A stretch of DNA of 64,000 nucleotides from Thermocrispum agreste DSM 44070 (GTDB lineage Bacteria > Actinomycetota > Actinomycetes > Mycobacteriales > Pseudonocardiaceae), in NCBI RefSeq assembly GCF_000427905.1, contig NZ_KE386603.1, positions 553,332 to 617,331 of the forward strand, read 5' to 3'. Positions within the stretch are counted from its first letter, which is position 1; every line of letters starts with the position of its first letter. Positions 30,139 to 41,290 of the stretch are shown one piece after another. Under the pieces are notes generated by a model, which had not been told where the DNA came from, did not search any database, and saw only the letters and a list, made by a program, of their open reading frames with translations. Position numbers and translations under genes: made by a program.

Positions 30139-32364
30139 TCACGATCGGGGCCGCTCCGGGGCCCCGGCGCCCTTGGCGGCGGCATCCAGGCGGCGCAGTG
30201 CCGCCTTGGCGATCTCCGGGTCGGTGGTCGGCCAGAACGGTGGCAAGGACGCGCGCAGGAAACGGCTGTAGCGGGCGTTGGCCAGCCGCGAGTCGAGCAC
30301 GGCGACGACCCCGCGGTCGGACGTCGACCGGTGCAGCCGGCCCACGCCCTGGGCGAGCAGCAGGGCGGCGTGCGCGGCCGCGACGGTGAGGAATCCGTTG
30401 CCGCCGCGCGCTTCCACCGCCCGTTGCCGCGCCGATTGCACCGGGTCGTCCGGGCGCGGGAACGGGATGCGGTCGACGACGACCAGTTGCAGCGACGGTC
30501 CCGGCACGTCGACGCCCTGCCACAGCGAGAGGGTGCCGAACAGGCAGGTCCGGGGATCGTCGGCGAACTGCCTGACCAGCAGTCCGGTGGCGTCGTCGCC
30601 CTGGCACAGGATGGGGAAGCCGACGCGCTGACGAAGCTCGTCCGCGGCCTGCTTGGCGGCTCGCATCGAGGAGAACAGGCCAAGCGTGCGGCCACCCGCC
30701 GCCTCGACCAGCCCGGTCAGCTCGTCGAGCACGGCGTCGCTCAACCCGTCACGTCCCGGCGGGGGCAGCCGCCGGGCGACGTACAGAATGCCGTTGCGGG
30801 CGTAGTCGAACGGGGAACCGACGTCGAGGCTGCGCCAGCGCAGTCCGCTCCGGTCACTCGGCGGCGGCTTGGCCGTCGCGGTGGCGGGGTTGGGCGAAGC
30901 CGTCTCCCGGTCGTCACGCGGGTCGGCGGGACCGGGTTCTCCGGCTCGGTCGGGTTCGTCGTCCGCAGGGCCGACCGCTGCGACGCTCGATCCGGCCACC
31001 TTGGTCTCGTCCGGCAGCGGCGTCGGCTCGTGGCCGGAGCGGGGGAGCCCCCATTGCATCGCCAGCGTGTCGAACGTGCCGCCAAGCGCCAAGGTCGCCG
31101 ACGTCAGCACGGTGGTCCTGGTGCCGAACAGCCGCTCCCGCAACAGCCCGGCCACCGACAGCGGAGCCACGTACAGGGCAGGAGGCCGGGAACTGCCACC
31201 CGATTCCGCCTGCCGGTCCTGCGACCGCCACACCACGTCGCTGCGTCCCCCGGCTTCCTCGTCGAAGGCCTCGAGCATGCGGACGGCCGTGTCGTGCACG
31301 TCGTCGAGCGCGGTGCGGGCCAGCTTCCGGGCGATGGCTTCGCCTGCGTCTTCCCGGCGCTCGGGACCCAAGGCGGTGATGCAGCCGTGGGCGGCATCTC
31401 GGACCGTCCGCAGGGCACCCGCCACTGCCGGTGGCAGGCTGTCCAGCCGCCCACCGGGCAGCTCGCCGAGCACCAGGCTCAGCCCCTCGGACGCCTCCAT
31501 CAGCAGATCCGCCTGCTCGGCGTCGATCAGCCGTCCGCAGCGCCGCGCTGCCGTGGCGACCATGCCCGCGGTGAGCTCGGCCGTGGCCGACGAGGTGACG
31601 CGGTCCACCAGGTCGTGCGCCTCGTCCACGATCACCAGGTCGTGCTCGGGCAGGATCTGGCGGCCCTGCAGCGCGTCGATGGCCAGCAGCGCGTGGTTGG
31701 TCACCACGACGTCGGCCCGGCCGGCCTCGGCCCTGGCGTGCTCGGCGAAGCAGTCGCCCGCCAGCGGGCACTTGGCGGCGCCCAGGCACTCCTTGGCGGT
31801 CACCGACACCTGACGCCATGCCCGGTCCGAAACCCCGGGCACGAGTTCGTCGCGATCCCCGGTGACGGTCTCCGACGCCCACTCGTGCAGCCGTTTGACC
31901 TCCTTGCCGGTCCGGCTCAGTGCGGCCGGGTCGAACAGGCCGGCGTCGTCCGGTTCCTCCGGTGCGCCGGAGGACACCCGGTGCACGCACAGGTAGTTGG
32001 CACGGCCTTTGAGGATGGCGAACTCCGGCGCGCGGCCCAGCGGGCCCTGCAATGCCTTGGCCAGCCGCGGCAGGTCGCGGTCGACCAGCTGCCGCTGCAA
32101 CGCGATGGTGGCGGTGGACACCACGACCGTGCGACCGGAAGCCACCGCGTAGCGCACGGCGGGGACCAGGTAAGCCAGTGACTTGCCGGTCCCCGTGCCC
32201 GCCTGGACCGCCAGGTGCTCGCCGGTGGCGATCGCCTGGTCGACCGCTTCGGCCATTTGGACCTGGCCCGGCCGGGTGGTGCCGCCGATCGCTTCGACGG
32301 CCACGGCGAGCAGGTCGCTGACGCCGGGCAGATCGGTGGCGGTGGTGTCGGTCGCGGATGCCAC
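30139..32364 (-). CDS. dinG: DinG-family ATP-dependent DNA helicase
   Basis: 741 residues of the XPD/DinG superfamily 2 group. Walker A is AGTGTGKS (about residue 57), the DEAH box is IVDEAHD, motif VI lies in GVGRLHRS. Four cysteines between motifs (NYLC, KECLG, AKCPL, GDC) should bind the iron-sulfur cluster. Compared with the core family there is a low-complexity acidic/proline insert at about 470-525. It unwinds DNA 5'-3', acting on replication or recombination intermediates. It begins the stretch that parallels M. tuberculosis Rv1329c onwards. Start ATG at 32364. Confidence 0.9.
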   Translation of the reverse strand: MASATDTTATDLPGVSDLLAVAVEAIGGTTRPGQVQMAEAVDQAIATGEHLAVQAGTGTGKSLAYLVPAVRYAVASGRTVVVSTATIALQRQLVDRDLPRLAKALQGPLGRAPEFAILKGRANYLCVHRVSSGAPEEPDDAGLFDPAALSRTGKEVKRLHEWASETVTGDRDELVPGVSDRAWRQVSVTAKECLGAAKCPLAGDCFAEHARAEAGRADVVVTNHALLAIDALQGRQILPEHDLVIVDEAHDLVDRVTSSATAELTAGMVATAARRCGRLIDAEQADLLMEASEGLSLVLGELPGGRLDSLPPAVAGALRTVRDAAHGCITALGPERREDAGEAIARKLARTALDDVHDTAVRMLEAFDEEAGGRSDVVWRSQDRQAESGGSSRPPALYVAPLSVAGLLRERLFGTRTTVLTSATLALGGTFDTLAMQWGLPRSGHEPTPLPDETKVAGSSVAAVGPADDEPDRAGEPGPADPRDDRETASPNPATATAKPPPSDRSGLRWRSLDVGSPFDYARNGILYVARRLPPPGRDGLSDAVLDELTGLVEAAGGRTLGLFSSMRAAKQAADELRQRVGFPILCQGDDATGLLVRQFADDPRTCLFGTLSLWQGVDVPGPSLQLVVVDRIPFPRPDDPVQSARQRAVEARGGNGFLTVAAAHAALLLAQGVGRLHRSTSDRGVVAVLDSRLANARYSRFLRASLPPFWPTTDPEIAKAALRRLDAAAKGAGAPERPRS

Positions 32365-32484
32365 GGCGATGACGGTACCCGCGCCGGGGCCGCCACACGT
32401 CCGGGTGGTGCGGGCGCGCCGCGGTCATTTTTCCCGCCGTTGCGGTCGATGTTCGGTATGACAGCGATCAGGAGGGGGAGCACC

Positions 32485-33150
32485 ATGTCGTCCATGAAGC
32501 GTCGCCCGTTGCTTGCGGCTGCCGCAGCAGCGGTCATGATGACCGGCTTGACCAGTGCGAACGCCCACGCCGTCGCGCCGGGGGCGAGTGGTTCCGGCTC
32601 GCTGGGCGCGGTGGACGTGATCGTCGGCGGCGAGCCGGTGCACCAGCTGCCGATCGCGCCGTGCGACGTCGACGGCGAGCAGACCGGCGAGTCCGGCAGG
32701 GTCACGGTCGGCGATGTCGCGACGTTCTACGGTGGGAAGACCACGTGCGCCGTCGGCGAGGGAGAAGAAGCCGAGGTGACGGTGAGCGGGGATCGGTTCG
32801 TCACCGACGTCCTGCGCCAGTGGGGCGGCCCGCGGATCCGGCTCAGCGGCTACGACGTGTCCTGCCGGACCAGCGAGAACGGCAGCTCGGGGTGGTTCGA
32901 GCTGCGCGGCATCGGGGGCATCGAGGTCCCCGAGGAGGTGCCGCCGAACTACACCGCGGAGATCGCCGGCGACGACCCGGAGGGCCCGCCCATCGCCAAG
33001 GTGGTGCTGAACGAGTTCGTCACCCCGGAGCCGCCGGACGGCTCGATGACCATGACCGCCATGCGGATCGTGCTGTTCCCCGAGGGCGGTGAGCAGGCCG
33101 GTGGCGACATCACCGTCGGCACGGTGGCCTGCGACCCGTTCGGCGGCTGA
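32485..33150 (+). CDS. Secreted protein of unknown function
   Basis: 221 residues with a clear Sec signal peptide (MSSMKRRPLLAAAAAAVMM...ANAHA, cleavage near residue 30) and a Ser/Gly-rich beginning of the mature part. There are four cysteines (APCDVDG, KTTCAVG, DVSCRT, TVACDP), probably two disulfides. The layout, ending with a beta-rich AMRIVLFPEGG..ITVGTVACD, resembles actinobacterial 'choice-of-anchor' type exported proteins, but I do not recognise a defined family. ATG 32485 is preferred over an upstream ATG because GGAGGGGGAG precedes it. It diverges from dinG. Confidence 0.65.
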   Translation: MSSMKRRPLLAAAAAAVMMTGLTSANAHAVAPGASGSGSLGAVDVIVGGEPVHQLPIAPCDVDGEQTGESGRVTVGDVATFYGGKTTCAVGEGEEAEVTVSGDRFVTDVLRQWGGPRIRLSGYDVSCRTSENGSSGWFELRGIGGIEVPEEVPPNYTAEIAGDDPEGPPIAKVVLNEFVTPEPPDGSMTMTAMRIVLFPEGGEQAGGDITVGTVACDPFGG

Positions 33151-33193
33151 CGCGCCTGCCCGTCCGGCGTCGGGCACGGCTGCCGAAGGCGAT

Positions 33194-33210
33194 CCCGCCG
33201 GGACGGCGGG
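33194..33210. terminator. Hairpin between convergent genes
   Basis: CCCGCC-GGGAC-GGCGGG at 33194-33210 forms a 6-bp GC stem in the 93-base gap between the secreted-protein gene and pncA. There is no clear T tract, so it is only a candidate bidirectional terminator. Confidence 0.35.
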
Positions 33211-33243
33211 GGTGCGGCGGGCGGTGCCGCCGTTTCGGTCTTC

Positions 33244-33816
33244 TCAGCCCACCCGGGGTGAGCCGGTGAGCTCGACCCCTGCCCGGCGCAGTTCGTCCAG
33301 CGCCTTCTCCACCGTCTCCCGGGAGACACCCGCCGTGTAGTCGAGCAGGACACGCGTGGCGAAACCGGCCTTCGCCGCGTCCAGCGAGGTGGCCCGCACA
33401 CAGTGGTCGGTGGCGATCCCGACGACGTCGACGCGTTCCACGCCGCGTTTCCGGAGCCAGTCCGCCAGCCGCTCGCCGGAGCCGGTCTCGCCTTCGAACC
33501 CGGAGTAGCCGTGGGAGTACTGGCCCTTGGAGAACACTTCCTCGATCGGGCCGACGTGCAGCGCCGGGTGGAACGCCGCTCCAGCCGTGCCTGCCCGGCA
33601 GTGGGGTGGCCAGGAGCGCACGTAGTCCGGGTTGTCGCTGAAGTGCTCGCCCGGATCGATGTGGTAGTCGCGCGTGGCCACCACGTGCGCGTACTCGCCC
33701 TTGGTGGCCAGCTTGGCCGAGATGTCCTCGGCCACCGCGGCGCCGCCGGTCACCGCGAGCGCGCCGCCCTCGCAGAAGTCGTTCTGCACGTCAACGATGA
33801 TCAACGCCGAACTCAT
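33244..33816 (-). CDS. pncA: Nicotinamidase
   Basis: 190 residues of the isochorismatase fold. The catalytic Asp is in IIVDVQNDFCEGG, metal-binding residues in RDYHIDPGEHF, Lys in FSKGQYSHGYSG, and the nucleophile Cys in IATDHCVRAT. It converts nicotinamide to nicotinate for NAD salvage. The gene overlaps the end of pncB by 26 bases on the same strand, so the two successive enzymes of the Preiss-Handler salvage route are co-expressed. M. tuberculosis keeps pncA elsewhere, so the pairing here is a local difference. Confidence 0.93.
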   Translation of the reverse strand: MSSALIIVDVQNDFCEGGALAVTGGAAVAEDISAKLATKGEYAHVVATRDYHIDPGEHFSDNPDYVRSWPPHCRAGTAGAAFHPALHVGPIEEVFSKGQYSHGYSGFEGETGSGERLADWLRKRGVERVDVVGIATDHCVRATSLDAAKAGFATRVLLDYTAGVSRETVEKALDELRRAGVELTGSPRVG

Positions 33817-35122
33817 CGCCCGCCGCCTTTCTCGGGAGCACGACCGTCGGGATGGCCGGCTCGCCGTGGGACAGGGTCAGGCCTTCCCACGGCAGGCTGA
33901 CCAGCGCCCGGCGCAGGTGCTGTCTGCTGTCCTCCAGCGTAGGGAGATCGGGCACCGGGACACCACCGCGCATCAGCGGAATCGGCAGCGTCCGGTCGTG
34001 CGGGCCGAGCTCGGGCGGCTCCTGCGCGGGGAAGACGACCTCCTCGACGGCCGTTCCGGTCTCCTTGTACCGGCGCAGCGCGGACTTGCGGCCGCCGTGC
34101 GTCTCCTTGTTCAGGCTGCGCTTGGCCACCGGCCGCCCTTCGACCTCGACCAGCTTGTAGACCATGTGCGCGGTCGGCGCGCCGGACCCGGTCACCACGG
34201 ACGTTCCGACGCCGTAGGCGTCCACCGGCTCGGCCCGCAATGCCGCGATGGCGTGTTCGTCCAGGTCGCCGGACACCACGATGCGGGTGTCGGTGGCGCC
34301 GAGGCGGTCCAGCTGCTCACGCACCTGCCTGGCCAGGACACCCACGTCACCGGAGTCGATGCGCACCGCGCCGAGTTCGGTCCCGGCGACGCGCACGGCG
34401 GTCTCCACGCCCCGGGTGATGTCGTAGGTGTCGACCAGCAGGGTGGTGTCGGTGCCCTGCGTCTCCAGCTGAGCGCGGAACGCTTCTTCCTCGCTGTCGT
34501 GCAGCAGCATGAACGCGTGCGCCACGGTGCCACGGGTCGGGATGCCGTACTGCCTGCCCGCTTCGAGGTTCGACGTGGCCGCGAACCCCGCCAGGTACGC
34601 CGCCCGCGCGGCGGCGACGGCGGCCTGCTCGTGGGTGCGCCTGCCGCCCATCTCGATGATCGGCCTGCTGCCTGCCGCGGTGACCATCCTGGCTGCCGCG
34701 GACGCCACCGCGCTGTCGTGGTTGAGGATCGACAGCACCACCGTCTCCAGCACCACCGCCTGCGCGAACGGGGCGCGCACGGTGAGGATCGGGGAGCCGG
34801 GGAAGTACAGCTCGCCCTCCGGGTAGCCGTCGACGTCACCGGAGAAGCGGTAGTTGGCCAGCCACTCCAATGCGTCGTCGGGAACGATCCCGGTGGCCGC
34901 GAGGTGGTCCAGCTCGGTCTCGTCGAACCGGAAGCTGGTCACCGCTTCCAGCACGCGGGCGGTGCCGGCCACCACGCCGTACCGCCGCCCGTCCGGCAGC
35001 CGGCGTGCGAACACCTCGAACACGCATTCCCGCTCGGCGCTGCCGTCTCGCAGCGCACTGGCCAGCATGGTCAGTTCGTAGTGGTCGGTCAGCAGCGCGG
35101 TGCTGGCGCCAGGGGCTGTCAT
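33791..35122 (-). CDS. pncB: Nicotinate phosphoribosyltransferase
   Basis: 443 residues. N-terminal TDHYELTMLASALRDG is the family start; the phosphoribosyl-binding and active-site parts include the His-bearing GRRTHEQAAV, GFAATSNLEAG, RIDSGDVGVLAR, VVSGDLDEHAIAAL and YGVGTSVVTG. It joins nicotinate to PRPP, giving nicotinate mononucleotide. ATG at 35122. It diverges from clpS over 84 bases, the same arrangement as Rv1330c/Rv1331. Confidence 0.93.
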   Translation of the reverse strand: MTAPGASTALLTDHYELTMLASALRDGSAERECVFEVFARRLPDGRRYGVVAGTARVLEAVTSFRFDETELDHLAATGIVPDDALEWLANYRFSGDVDGYPEGELYFPGSPILTVRAPFAQAVVLETVVLSILNHDSAVASAAARMVTAAGSRPIIEMGGRRTHEQAAVAAARAAYLAGFAATSNLEAGRQYGIPTRGTVAHAFMLLHDSEEEAFRAQLETQGTDTTLLVDTYDITRGVETAVRVAGTELGAVRIDSGDVGVLARQVREQLDRLGATDTRIVVSGDLDEHAIAALRAEPVDAYGVGTSVVTGSGAPTAHMVYKLVEVEGRPVAKRSLNKETHGGRKSALRRYKETGTAVEEVVFPAQEPPELGPHDRTLPIPLMRGGVPVPDLPTLEDSRQHLRRALVSLPWEGLTLSHGEPAIPTVVLPRKAAGDEFGVDHR

Positions 35123-35206
35123 GGGACCACCCTATGACCACTCGATGATCATCGCCGGGCCTTGCCTCGGTGTTGCCTCTCGCGTGGCGCGTGCCACCAT
35201 AGAAGT

Positions 35207-35509
35207 ATGTCCACACCAATGCCCGCGGCCGTAGATCCGCAGGTTGACCAGGAGGTCGATGAACTCGGCAAGACCGACAAACCGTGGCAGACCGTCGTGT
35301 GGAACGACCCGGTCAACCTGATGTCGTATGTGACGTACGTGTTCCAGAAGCTGTTCGGGTACAGCCGGGAGAAGGCGACCAAGCTGATGCTGGACGTGCA
35401 CCACAAGGGCAAGGCCGTGGTGTCGTCCGGGTCGAAGGACAAAGTGGAAAGCGACGTCAAGAAGCTGCACGCCGCCGGCCTGTGGGCCACGATGCAGAAG
35501 CCGTCGTAG
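35207..35509 (+). CDS. clpS: ATP-dependent Clp protease adaptor ClpS
   Basis: 100 residues. Core motifs of the N-recognin fold are [31 protein letters not shown] and [12 protein letters not shown]; the asparagine/aspartate pair in NDPVN and the His in VHHKG form the pocket for N-terminal bulky residues. It delivers N-degron substrates to ClpC/ClpA-ClpP. ATG at 35207 follows immediately after an A/T-rich ATAGAAGT. It leads a run of plus-strand genes that continues to rdgB. Confidence 0.93.
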   Translation: MSTPMPAAVDPQVDQEVDELGKTDKPWQTVVWNDPVNLMSYVTYVFQKLFGYSREKATKLMLDVHHKGKAVVSSGSKDKVESDVKKLHAAGLWATMQKPS

Positions 35510-35527
35510 CGAGGTGCGAGCTACGCG

Positions 35528-36082
35528 GTGAAACCATGGAAGCGGCGCGGTGCCCGGGTGATTGCCGGGTTCGACCAGCAGGAGGCCGCGGTGTTGCGCG
35601 GCCTGGTCCGGCAGGTGGAGGACATGTTGCGGGCCCGCGCGGACAGTGCCCCGAAGGACGAGCTGAGCGAGCTGACCGGGATCAGGACCGGACCGTCCAG
35701 CGCGCCGGACGACCCGGTGCTGAAACGCCTGCTGCCGGACTTCTACCGGCTGGACGAGCAGGCCGGCCCGCAGGAACGTGCCGAGATGGCCGCCTTGCGC
35801 TCGCTGCACGAACCCGAGCTGGTCGACGCCAAGATCGGCGTGGCAGGCGTGGTGCTGGAGACGCTGTCGCCGCAGGGCGGTGAAGTGCGCTTGTCGCTGG
35901 AGCAGGCCGATGCGTGGCTGAGCGCGATCAACGACGTGCGGCTGGCGTTGGGCACGGCGCTGGACGTCCAGGAGGACATGCCGGACGAGCTGCCCGAGGA
36001 CGACCCGCGGGCGCCGCACCTGGCTGTCTACCACTGGCTGACGTACATGCAGGAAAGCCTCGTCCAGGCGATGGCGGCATGA
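35528..36082 (+). CDS. DUF2017 family protein
   Basis: 184 residues, soluble, helical and acidic (for example VLRGLVRQVEDMLRAR and DDPVLKRLLPDFYRLDEQAG). DUF2017 genes sit next to clpS throughout actinobacteria (Rv1332 in M. tuberculosis), but no activity is known; an accessory role in adaptor function or in DNA-level regulation is only guesswork. GTG start at 35528, 18 bases after clpS, and its stop overlaps the start of the next gene (ATGA). Confidence 0.85.
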   Translation: MKPWKRRGARVIAGFDQQEAAVLRGLVRQVEDMLRARADSAPKDELSELTGIRTGPSSAPDDPVLKRLLPDFYRLDEQAGPQERAEMAALRSLHEPELVDAKIGVAGVVLETLSPQGGEVRLSLEQADAWLSAINDVRLALGTALDVQEDMPDELPEDDPRAPHLAVYHWLTYMQESLVQAMAA

Positions 36083-37137
36083 CAGCGCCCGGCCCGCACA
36101 ACGCGATCACCGACGTGCCCGGGGTGCTGGTCGGCCACTTCCACCGGATGGCGGACGGCTGGGCGACCGGGACGACGGTGGTCCTGACACCCGCGGGCGC
36201 CACCGGAGGCGTGGATGCGCGCGGCGGCGCGCCCGGCTCGCGGGAAACGGATCTGCTGGCGCCGCAGAACCTCGTGCAGCAGGTGCACGGGGTGTGCCTG
36301 TCCGGCGGCAGCGCCTACGGCCTGGCCGCCGCCGACGGCGTGATGCGCTGGCTGGGCGAGCGACAGCACGGCTTCCCGGTCGGCGCGCAGCCGCACGAAG
36401 TGGTCCCGATCGTGCCCGCCGCGGTCGTCTTCGACCTGCCCAGGTCGGCGTGGGGCAACCGGCCGGACGCCGAGTTCGGCTACGCGGCGTGCGCCGCGGC
36501 GGCCACCGGGCCGGTCGCCGAGGGCTGCGTGGGCGCCGGGACCGGCGCCAAGGTCGGGTCGTTGTCCGGCGGCGTCGGCACGGCCAGCGAGGTCACCTCG
36601 TCGGGGTTCACCGTCGGCGCGCTCGCGGTGGTCAACGCCAGTGGAGAGGCGGTCGATTTCGCCACCGGCCGGCCATGGGCGGCCGATCACCAGCTCGCCG
36701 GGGAGTTCGGCGTGGCGGCCTGGCCGGACCGGCCGGGGGAGCGGCCCGCAGGCGCAGCCGCACCGTTGAACACCACCATCGGGGTGGTGGCGACCGACGC
36801 GGCGCTGACCAAGGCCGAGTGCCGCAGGCTGGCCATGTCCGCGCAGGACGGGCTGGCCCGTGCGATCCGGCCCGCGCATTCCATGTTCGACGGCGACACC
36901 GTGTTCGCGCTGGCGACTGCGGAGCGCGAGCTGACCACGGCGCAGGGGCCGTTCGCCGCGCCGATGCGGGCCGCCGCGCTCGACGAGCTCTGCGCGGCCG
37001 CCGCCCGGACGTTCGCCCGATCGATCGTCCGGGGCATGCTGCAGGCCACCGCGGTGGCCGGAATGCCTGCCTACCGGGACATTTGGCCTGGTGTGGTCGG
37101 CGGCGGCGGGCATCGCCCTGCGCCGGGCACCGCGTGA
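36079..37137 (+). CDS. P1/S58-family peptidase (DmpA-like, N-terminal nucleophile)
   Basis: 352 residues. Features of the DmpA/EndA self-processing family: ITDVPGVLVGH at the N terminus, GVCLSGGSAYGLAAADGVM, GTGAKVGSL, and the processing/nucleophile region PLNTTIGVVATDAALTKAE, where Thr is expected to become the N terminus after cleavage. The family includes D-aminopeptidases and beta-peptidyl aminopeptidases. The equivalent in M. tuberculosis is Rv1333. ATG 36079 overlaps the DUF2017 stop. Confidence 0.88.
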   Translation: MTAPGPHNAITDVPGVLVGHFHRMADGWATGTTVVLTPAGATGGVDARGGAPGSRETDLLAPQNLVQQVHGVCLSGGSAYGLAAADGVMRWLGERQHGFPVGAQPHEVVPIVPAAVVFDLPRSAWGNRPDAEFGYAACAAAATGPVAEGCVGAGTGAKVGSLSGGVGTASEVTSSGFTVGALAVVNASGEAVDFATGRPWAADHQLAGEFGVAAWPDRPGERPAGAAAPLNTTIGVVATDAALTKAECRRLAMSAQDGLARAIRPAHSMFDGDTVFALATAERELTTAQGPFAAPMRAAALDELCAAAARTFARSIVRGMLQATAVAGMPAYRDIWPGVVGGGGHRPAPGTA

Positions 37138-37200
37138 CTCCGGCTACCTTTGCCGTCTCATCATGCGGACTTTCGCTTTCCACGTCCTAGGATCGATGCT

Positions 37201-37617
37201 GTGTTGCAGATTCGCCGCGAGCTGGTTGACAAGATCGTCGCGCACGCGCGGGCGGATCACCCCGACGAAGCGTGCGGGGTGATCGCCGGGCCTGCCGGGT
37301 CGGACGATCCGCAACGGTTCATCCCGATGGTCAACGCCGCCCGGTCGCCGACGTTCTACGAGTTCGACTCCGGCGATCTGCTCAAGCTCTACCGAGAGAT
37401 GGACGAGCGCGGCGAGGAGCCGGTGGTCATCTACCACTCGCACACCGCGACCGAGGCCTACCCGTCACGCACCGACGTGGCGCTGGCCGCGGAGCCGAAC
37501 GCGCACTACGTCCTGGTGTCGACCAGGGACCCCGACGAGCACGAATTCCGTTCGTTCCGCATCGTCGACGGTGTCGTCACCGAGGAGCCGGTCAAGATCA
37601 TCGAGCCCGAGTCGTAA
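37201..37617 (+). CDS. mec: JAMM/MPN metalloprotease Mec, CysO-cysteine hydrolase
   Basis: 138 residues. The zinc motif HSHTATEAYPSRTD fits the JAMM pattern H-x-H-x7-S-x2-D, with the catalytic Glu upstream in HPDEACGVIAG. In M. tuberculosis Mec+ (Rv1334) cuts cysteine from the CysO carrier. Immediate neighbours cysO and cysM confirm this role. The GTG at 37201 looks leaderless: TAGGAT at 37188-37193 ends seven bases before it, so this gene has its own promoter within the cluster. Confidence 0.93.
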   Translation: MLQIRRELVDKIVAHARADHPDEACGVIAGPAGSDDPQRFIPMVNAARSPTFYEFDSGDLLKLYREMDERGEEPVVIYHSHTATEAYPSRTDVALAAEPNAHYVLVSTRDPDEHEFRSFRIVDGVVTEEPVKIIEPES

Positions 37618-37625
37618 CGACTTGA

Positions 37626-38885
<1,260 letters not shown>

Positions 38886-38938
38886 TACCCGGGATTTTCC
38901 CCGAGGCGGGCCGCAACGGGCGCTCGTAGCCTGGAGTC

Positions 38939-39646
38939 ATGAGCACACCGCCGCTGCCAGGGACACCGAGCACCACGACCGGTGCGAAGCGGGTCGACAA
39001 GTCGCGTCGGGTCCTTCCGCCGAACCCGAAGGCCGCCGCGCTCGTCGCGGTCGGCTTCACCGTGCTGCTGTACCTGATCGAGCTGGTCGACGTCGTCCTG
39101 CCCGCCAACCTGGACGCGGGCGGCATCCAGCCGCGGGAGGCCGACGGCCTGCTCGGTGTGCTGTTCGCGCCGCTGCTGCACGGCTCGTGGGAGCACCTGG
39201 CGGCCAACTCGATCCCGGTGCTGTTGTTCGCTTTCCTGACCATGGCGGGCGGGATCGGGCAGTGGATCGCCGTGTCGGCGACCATCTGGCTGATCGGCGG
39301 GTTGGGCGTGTGGCTGATCGGCCCGCCGGACACCGTGCACATCGGCGCGTCCGGGCTGGCCTTCGGCTGGCTGGCCTTCCTGCTGGTGCGTGGCATCTTC
39401 AATCGGGCGCCCGGGCAGCTGGTGCTGGCCGTCGTGCTGTTCCTGGTCTACGGCGGGATGCTGTGGGGCGTCCTGCCCGGTGCGGCGGACATCTCCTGGC
39501 AGGGGCACCTGTTCGGCGCGCTCGCCGGCGTGCTGGCCGCCTGGCTGGTGGCCAAGGCCGACCGGTCCATGGGCAAGGCGGGCCCGTCGGCCGGGGCGTC
39601 GACGCCGCCGGCGCCGCCGTTGCCGCCGGGTAACCTGGCGGCGTGA
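38939..39646 (+). CDS. Rhomboid-family intramembrane serine protease
   Basis: 235 residues with six membrane helices. The catalytic serine lies in [11 protein letters not shown] (G-x-S-G), the second catalytic residue His in [11 protein letters not shown], and the helix-2 His/Asn in [13 protein letters not shown]. The C-terminal tail is Pro/Ala-rich and probably cytoplasmic. Rv1337 is the positional counterpart. ATG 38939 appears leaderless (TAGCCT at 38927-38932). Its stop overlaps murI. Confidence 0.9.
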   Translation: MSTPPLPGTPSTTTGAKRVDKSRRVLPPNPKAAALVAVGFTVLLYLIELVDVVLPANLDAGGIQPREADGLLGVLFAPLLHGSWEHLAANSIPVLLFAFLTMAGGIGQWIAVSATIWLIGGLGVWLIGPPDTVHIGASGLAFGWLAFLLVRGIFNRAPGQLVLAVVLFLVYGGMLWGVLPGAADISWQGHLFGALAGVLAAWLVAKADRSMGKAGPSAGASTPPAPPLPPGNLAA

Positions 39647-40455
39647 ACCGAGCCGCTCCGATCGGGATCTTCGACTCCGGCGTCGGCGGGCTGACGGTGG
39701 CCCGCGCGGTGATGGATCAGCTGCCCGCCGAGCGGGTGCGCTACATCGGCGACACGGCCAACAGCCCGTACGGCCCGTTGCCCATCGCGCGGGTCCGTGA
39801 GCTGGCACTGCGCAGGCTCGACGAGCTGGTGGACAGCGGCGTGAAGGCGCTGGTCATCGCGTGCAACACCGCGTCGGCGGCCTGTCTGCGCGACGCCAGG
39901 GAGCGCTACGACGTGCCGGTGGTGGAGGTCGTGCTGCCCGCGGTGCGGCGTGCCGTGGCGGTCACCCACACCGGCCGGATCGGGGTGATCGGTACCGAGG
40001 GGACCATCCGCTCGCGCGCCTACGACGACGCGTTCCACGCGGTCAGCCACGTGCAGGTGACCAGCGTGGCCTGTCCCCGGTTCGTCGACTTCGTCGAGCG
40101 CGGCATGACGTCCGGCAGGCAGGTGCTCGGGCTGGCCCAGGGCTATCTCGAACCGTTGATCTCCGCGGACGTCGACACGCTGGTCCTCGGCTGCACGCAC
40201 TACCCGTTCCTGACCGGTGTGCTGCAGATCGTGATGGGGGAGAAGGTCACGCTGGTGTCCAGTGCGGAGGAGACGGCCAAGGACGTCGTGCGGGTGCTCA
40301 CCGAGCAGGATGCGCTGGCGCCGCCCGGCGACACGCCGCCGGTGCACGAGTTCACCGCGACCGGTCCGCAGGAGCCGTTCCAACGCCTGGCCCGCCGCTT
40401 CCTCGGTATTCCGGCCGGGCTGCCCGGCGAGGCGGTGTTCGCACCGTCACCGTGA
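39643..40455 (+). CDS. murI: Glutamate racemase
   Basis: 270 residues. The two catalytic cysteines are in [10 protein letters not shown] and [22 protein letters not shown] is the characteristic N terminus. It provides D-glutamate for peptidoglycan. GTG at 39643 overlaps the rhomboid stop, and a TAACCT box at 39631-39636 may give an additional leaderless transcript. Essential in most bacteria. Confidence 0.94.
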   Translation: MNRAAPIGIFDSGVGGLTVARAVMDQLPAERVRYIGDTANSPYGPLPIARVRELALRRLDELVDSGVKALVIACNTASAACLRDARERYDVPVVEVVLPAVRRAVAVTHTGRIGVIGTEGTIRSRAYDDAFHAVSHVQVTSVACPRFVDFVERGMTSGRQVLGLAQGYLEPLISADVDTLVLGCTHYPFLTGVLQIVMGEKVTLVSSAEETAKDVVRVLTEQDALAPPGDTPPVHEFTATGPQEPFQRLARRFLGIPAGLPGEAVFAPSP

Positions 40456-40497
40456 CGGCGCGTTCGCTTTCCGTACCGGCCGTGGCATGGTGTCTGC

Positions 40498-41280
40498 ATG
40501 CGGCTGACCATCCTCGGATGCTCGGGGAGCGTTCCGGGGCCCGGCACCAACGCTTCGGGTTACCTGCTCGAGGCCGACGGGTTCCTGCTCGCGCTCGACC
40601 TGGGTAACGGCACCGTGTCCGCCCTGCAGCAGCTACGTGATCCGTTCGCACTGGACGCGTTGCTGCTGTCCCACCTGCACCCGGACCACTGCGCGGACTT
40701 CGGGGCGCTGACCGTCATCCGGCGCTATCACCCGGAGCGGCTGGCCGCGGGACGGCCGCAGCGGCTGCCGGTGTACGGGCCGGAGGGCACCGAGCAGCGC
40801 CTGATCAACCTCTACGCGCCGGACGAGCGGGAACGTGCCGAAACCGACCTGTCCGACGTCTACACGTTCGCACCGCTGCCGACCGAACCGGCGATGATCG
40901 GCCCGTTCGAGGTGCGGGCCGTCGAGGTGGCTCATCCCACTCCGGCATACGGCGTGCGGATCAGGCACGGCGGAACCACGTTCGCCTACACCGGTGACAC
41001 CGGCATGTGCCCGGCGCTGGACGAGCTGGCCGCAGGTGCCGACGTGCTGCTGGCCGAGGCGACCTGGACGCACGCCGACGACCGTCCGCCGGGCATCCAC
41101 CTGTCCGGGGTCGAGGTCGGCAGGCTGGCCCAGCGTGCAGGGGTCGGCCGGGTGCTGATCACGCACATCGCCCCGTGGACCGACCCGGCACGGATCCACG
41201 CCGAGGTCAAAAGCGAGTTCCCGGGACCGTCCGACATCGTCGTGCAGGGTGCGAGCTATGACCTTCGGCCACACGGCTAG
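40498..41280 (+). CDS. Metallo-beta-lactamase-fold hydrolase, cAMP phosphodiesterase-like
   Basis: 260 residues. Metal ligands in [11 protein letters not shown] (H-x-H-x-D-H), the Asp of AYTGDTGMC and His of LITHIAPW make a two-metal site. The counterpart Rv1339 has been shown to be an atypical class II cAMP phosphodiesterase that affects antibiotic tolerance; that activity here is inferred from position and motif. ATG 40498 appears leaderless (CATGGT at 40486-40491). Confidence 0.88.
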   Translation: MRLTILGCSGSVPGPGTNASGYLLEADGFLLALDLGNGTVSALQQLRDPFALDALLLSHLHPDHCADFGALTVIRRYHPERLAAGRPQRLPVYGPEGTEQRLINLYAPDERERAETDLSDVYTFAPLPTEPAMIGPFEVRAVEVAHPTPAYGVRIRHGGTTFAYTGDTGMCPALDELAAGADVLLAEATWTHADDRPPGIHLSGVEVGRLAQRAGVGRVLITHIAPWTDPARIHAEVKSEFPGPSDIVVQGASYDLRPHG

Positions 41281-41290
41281 GGTGCAACAC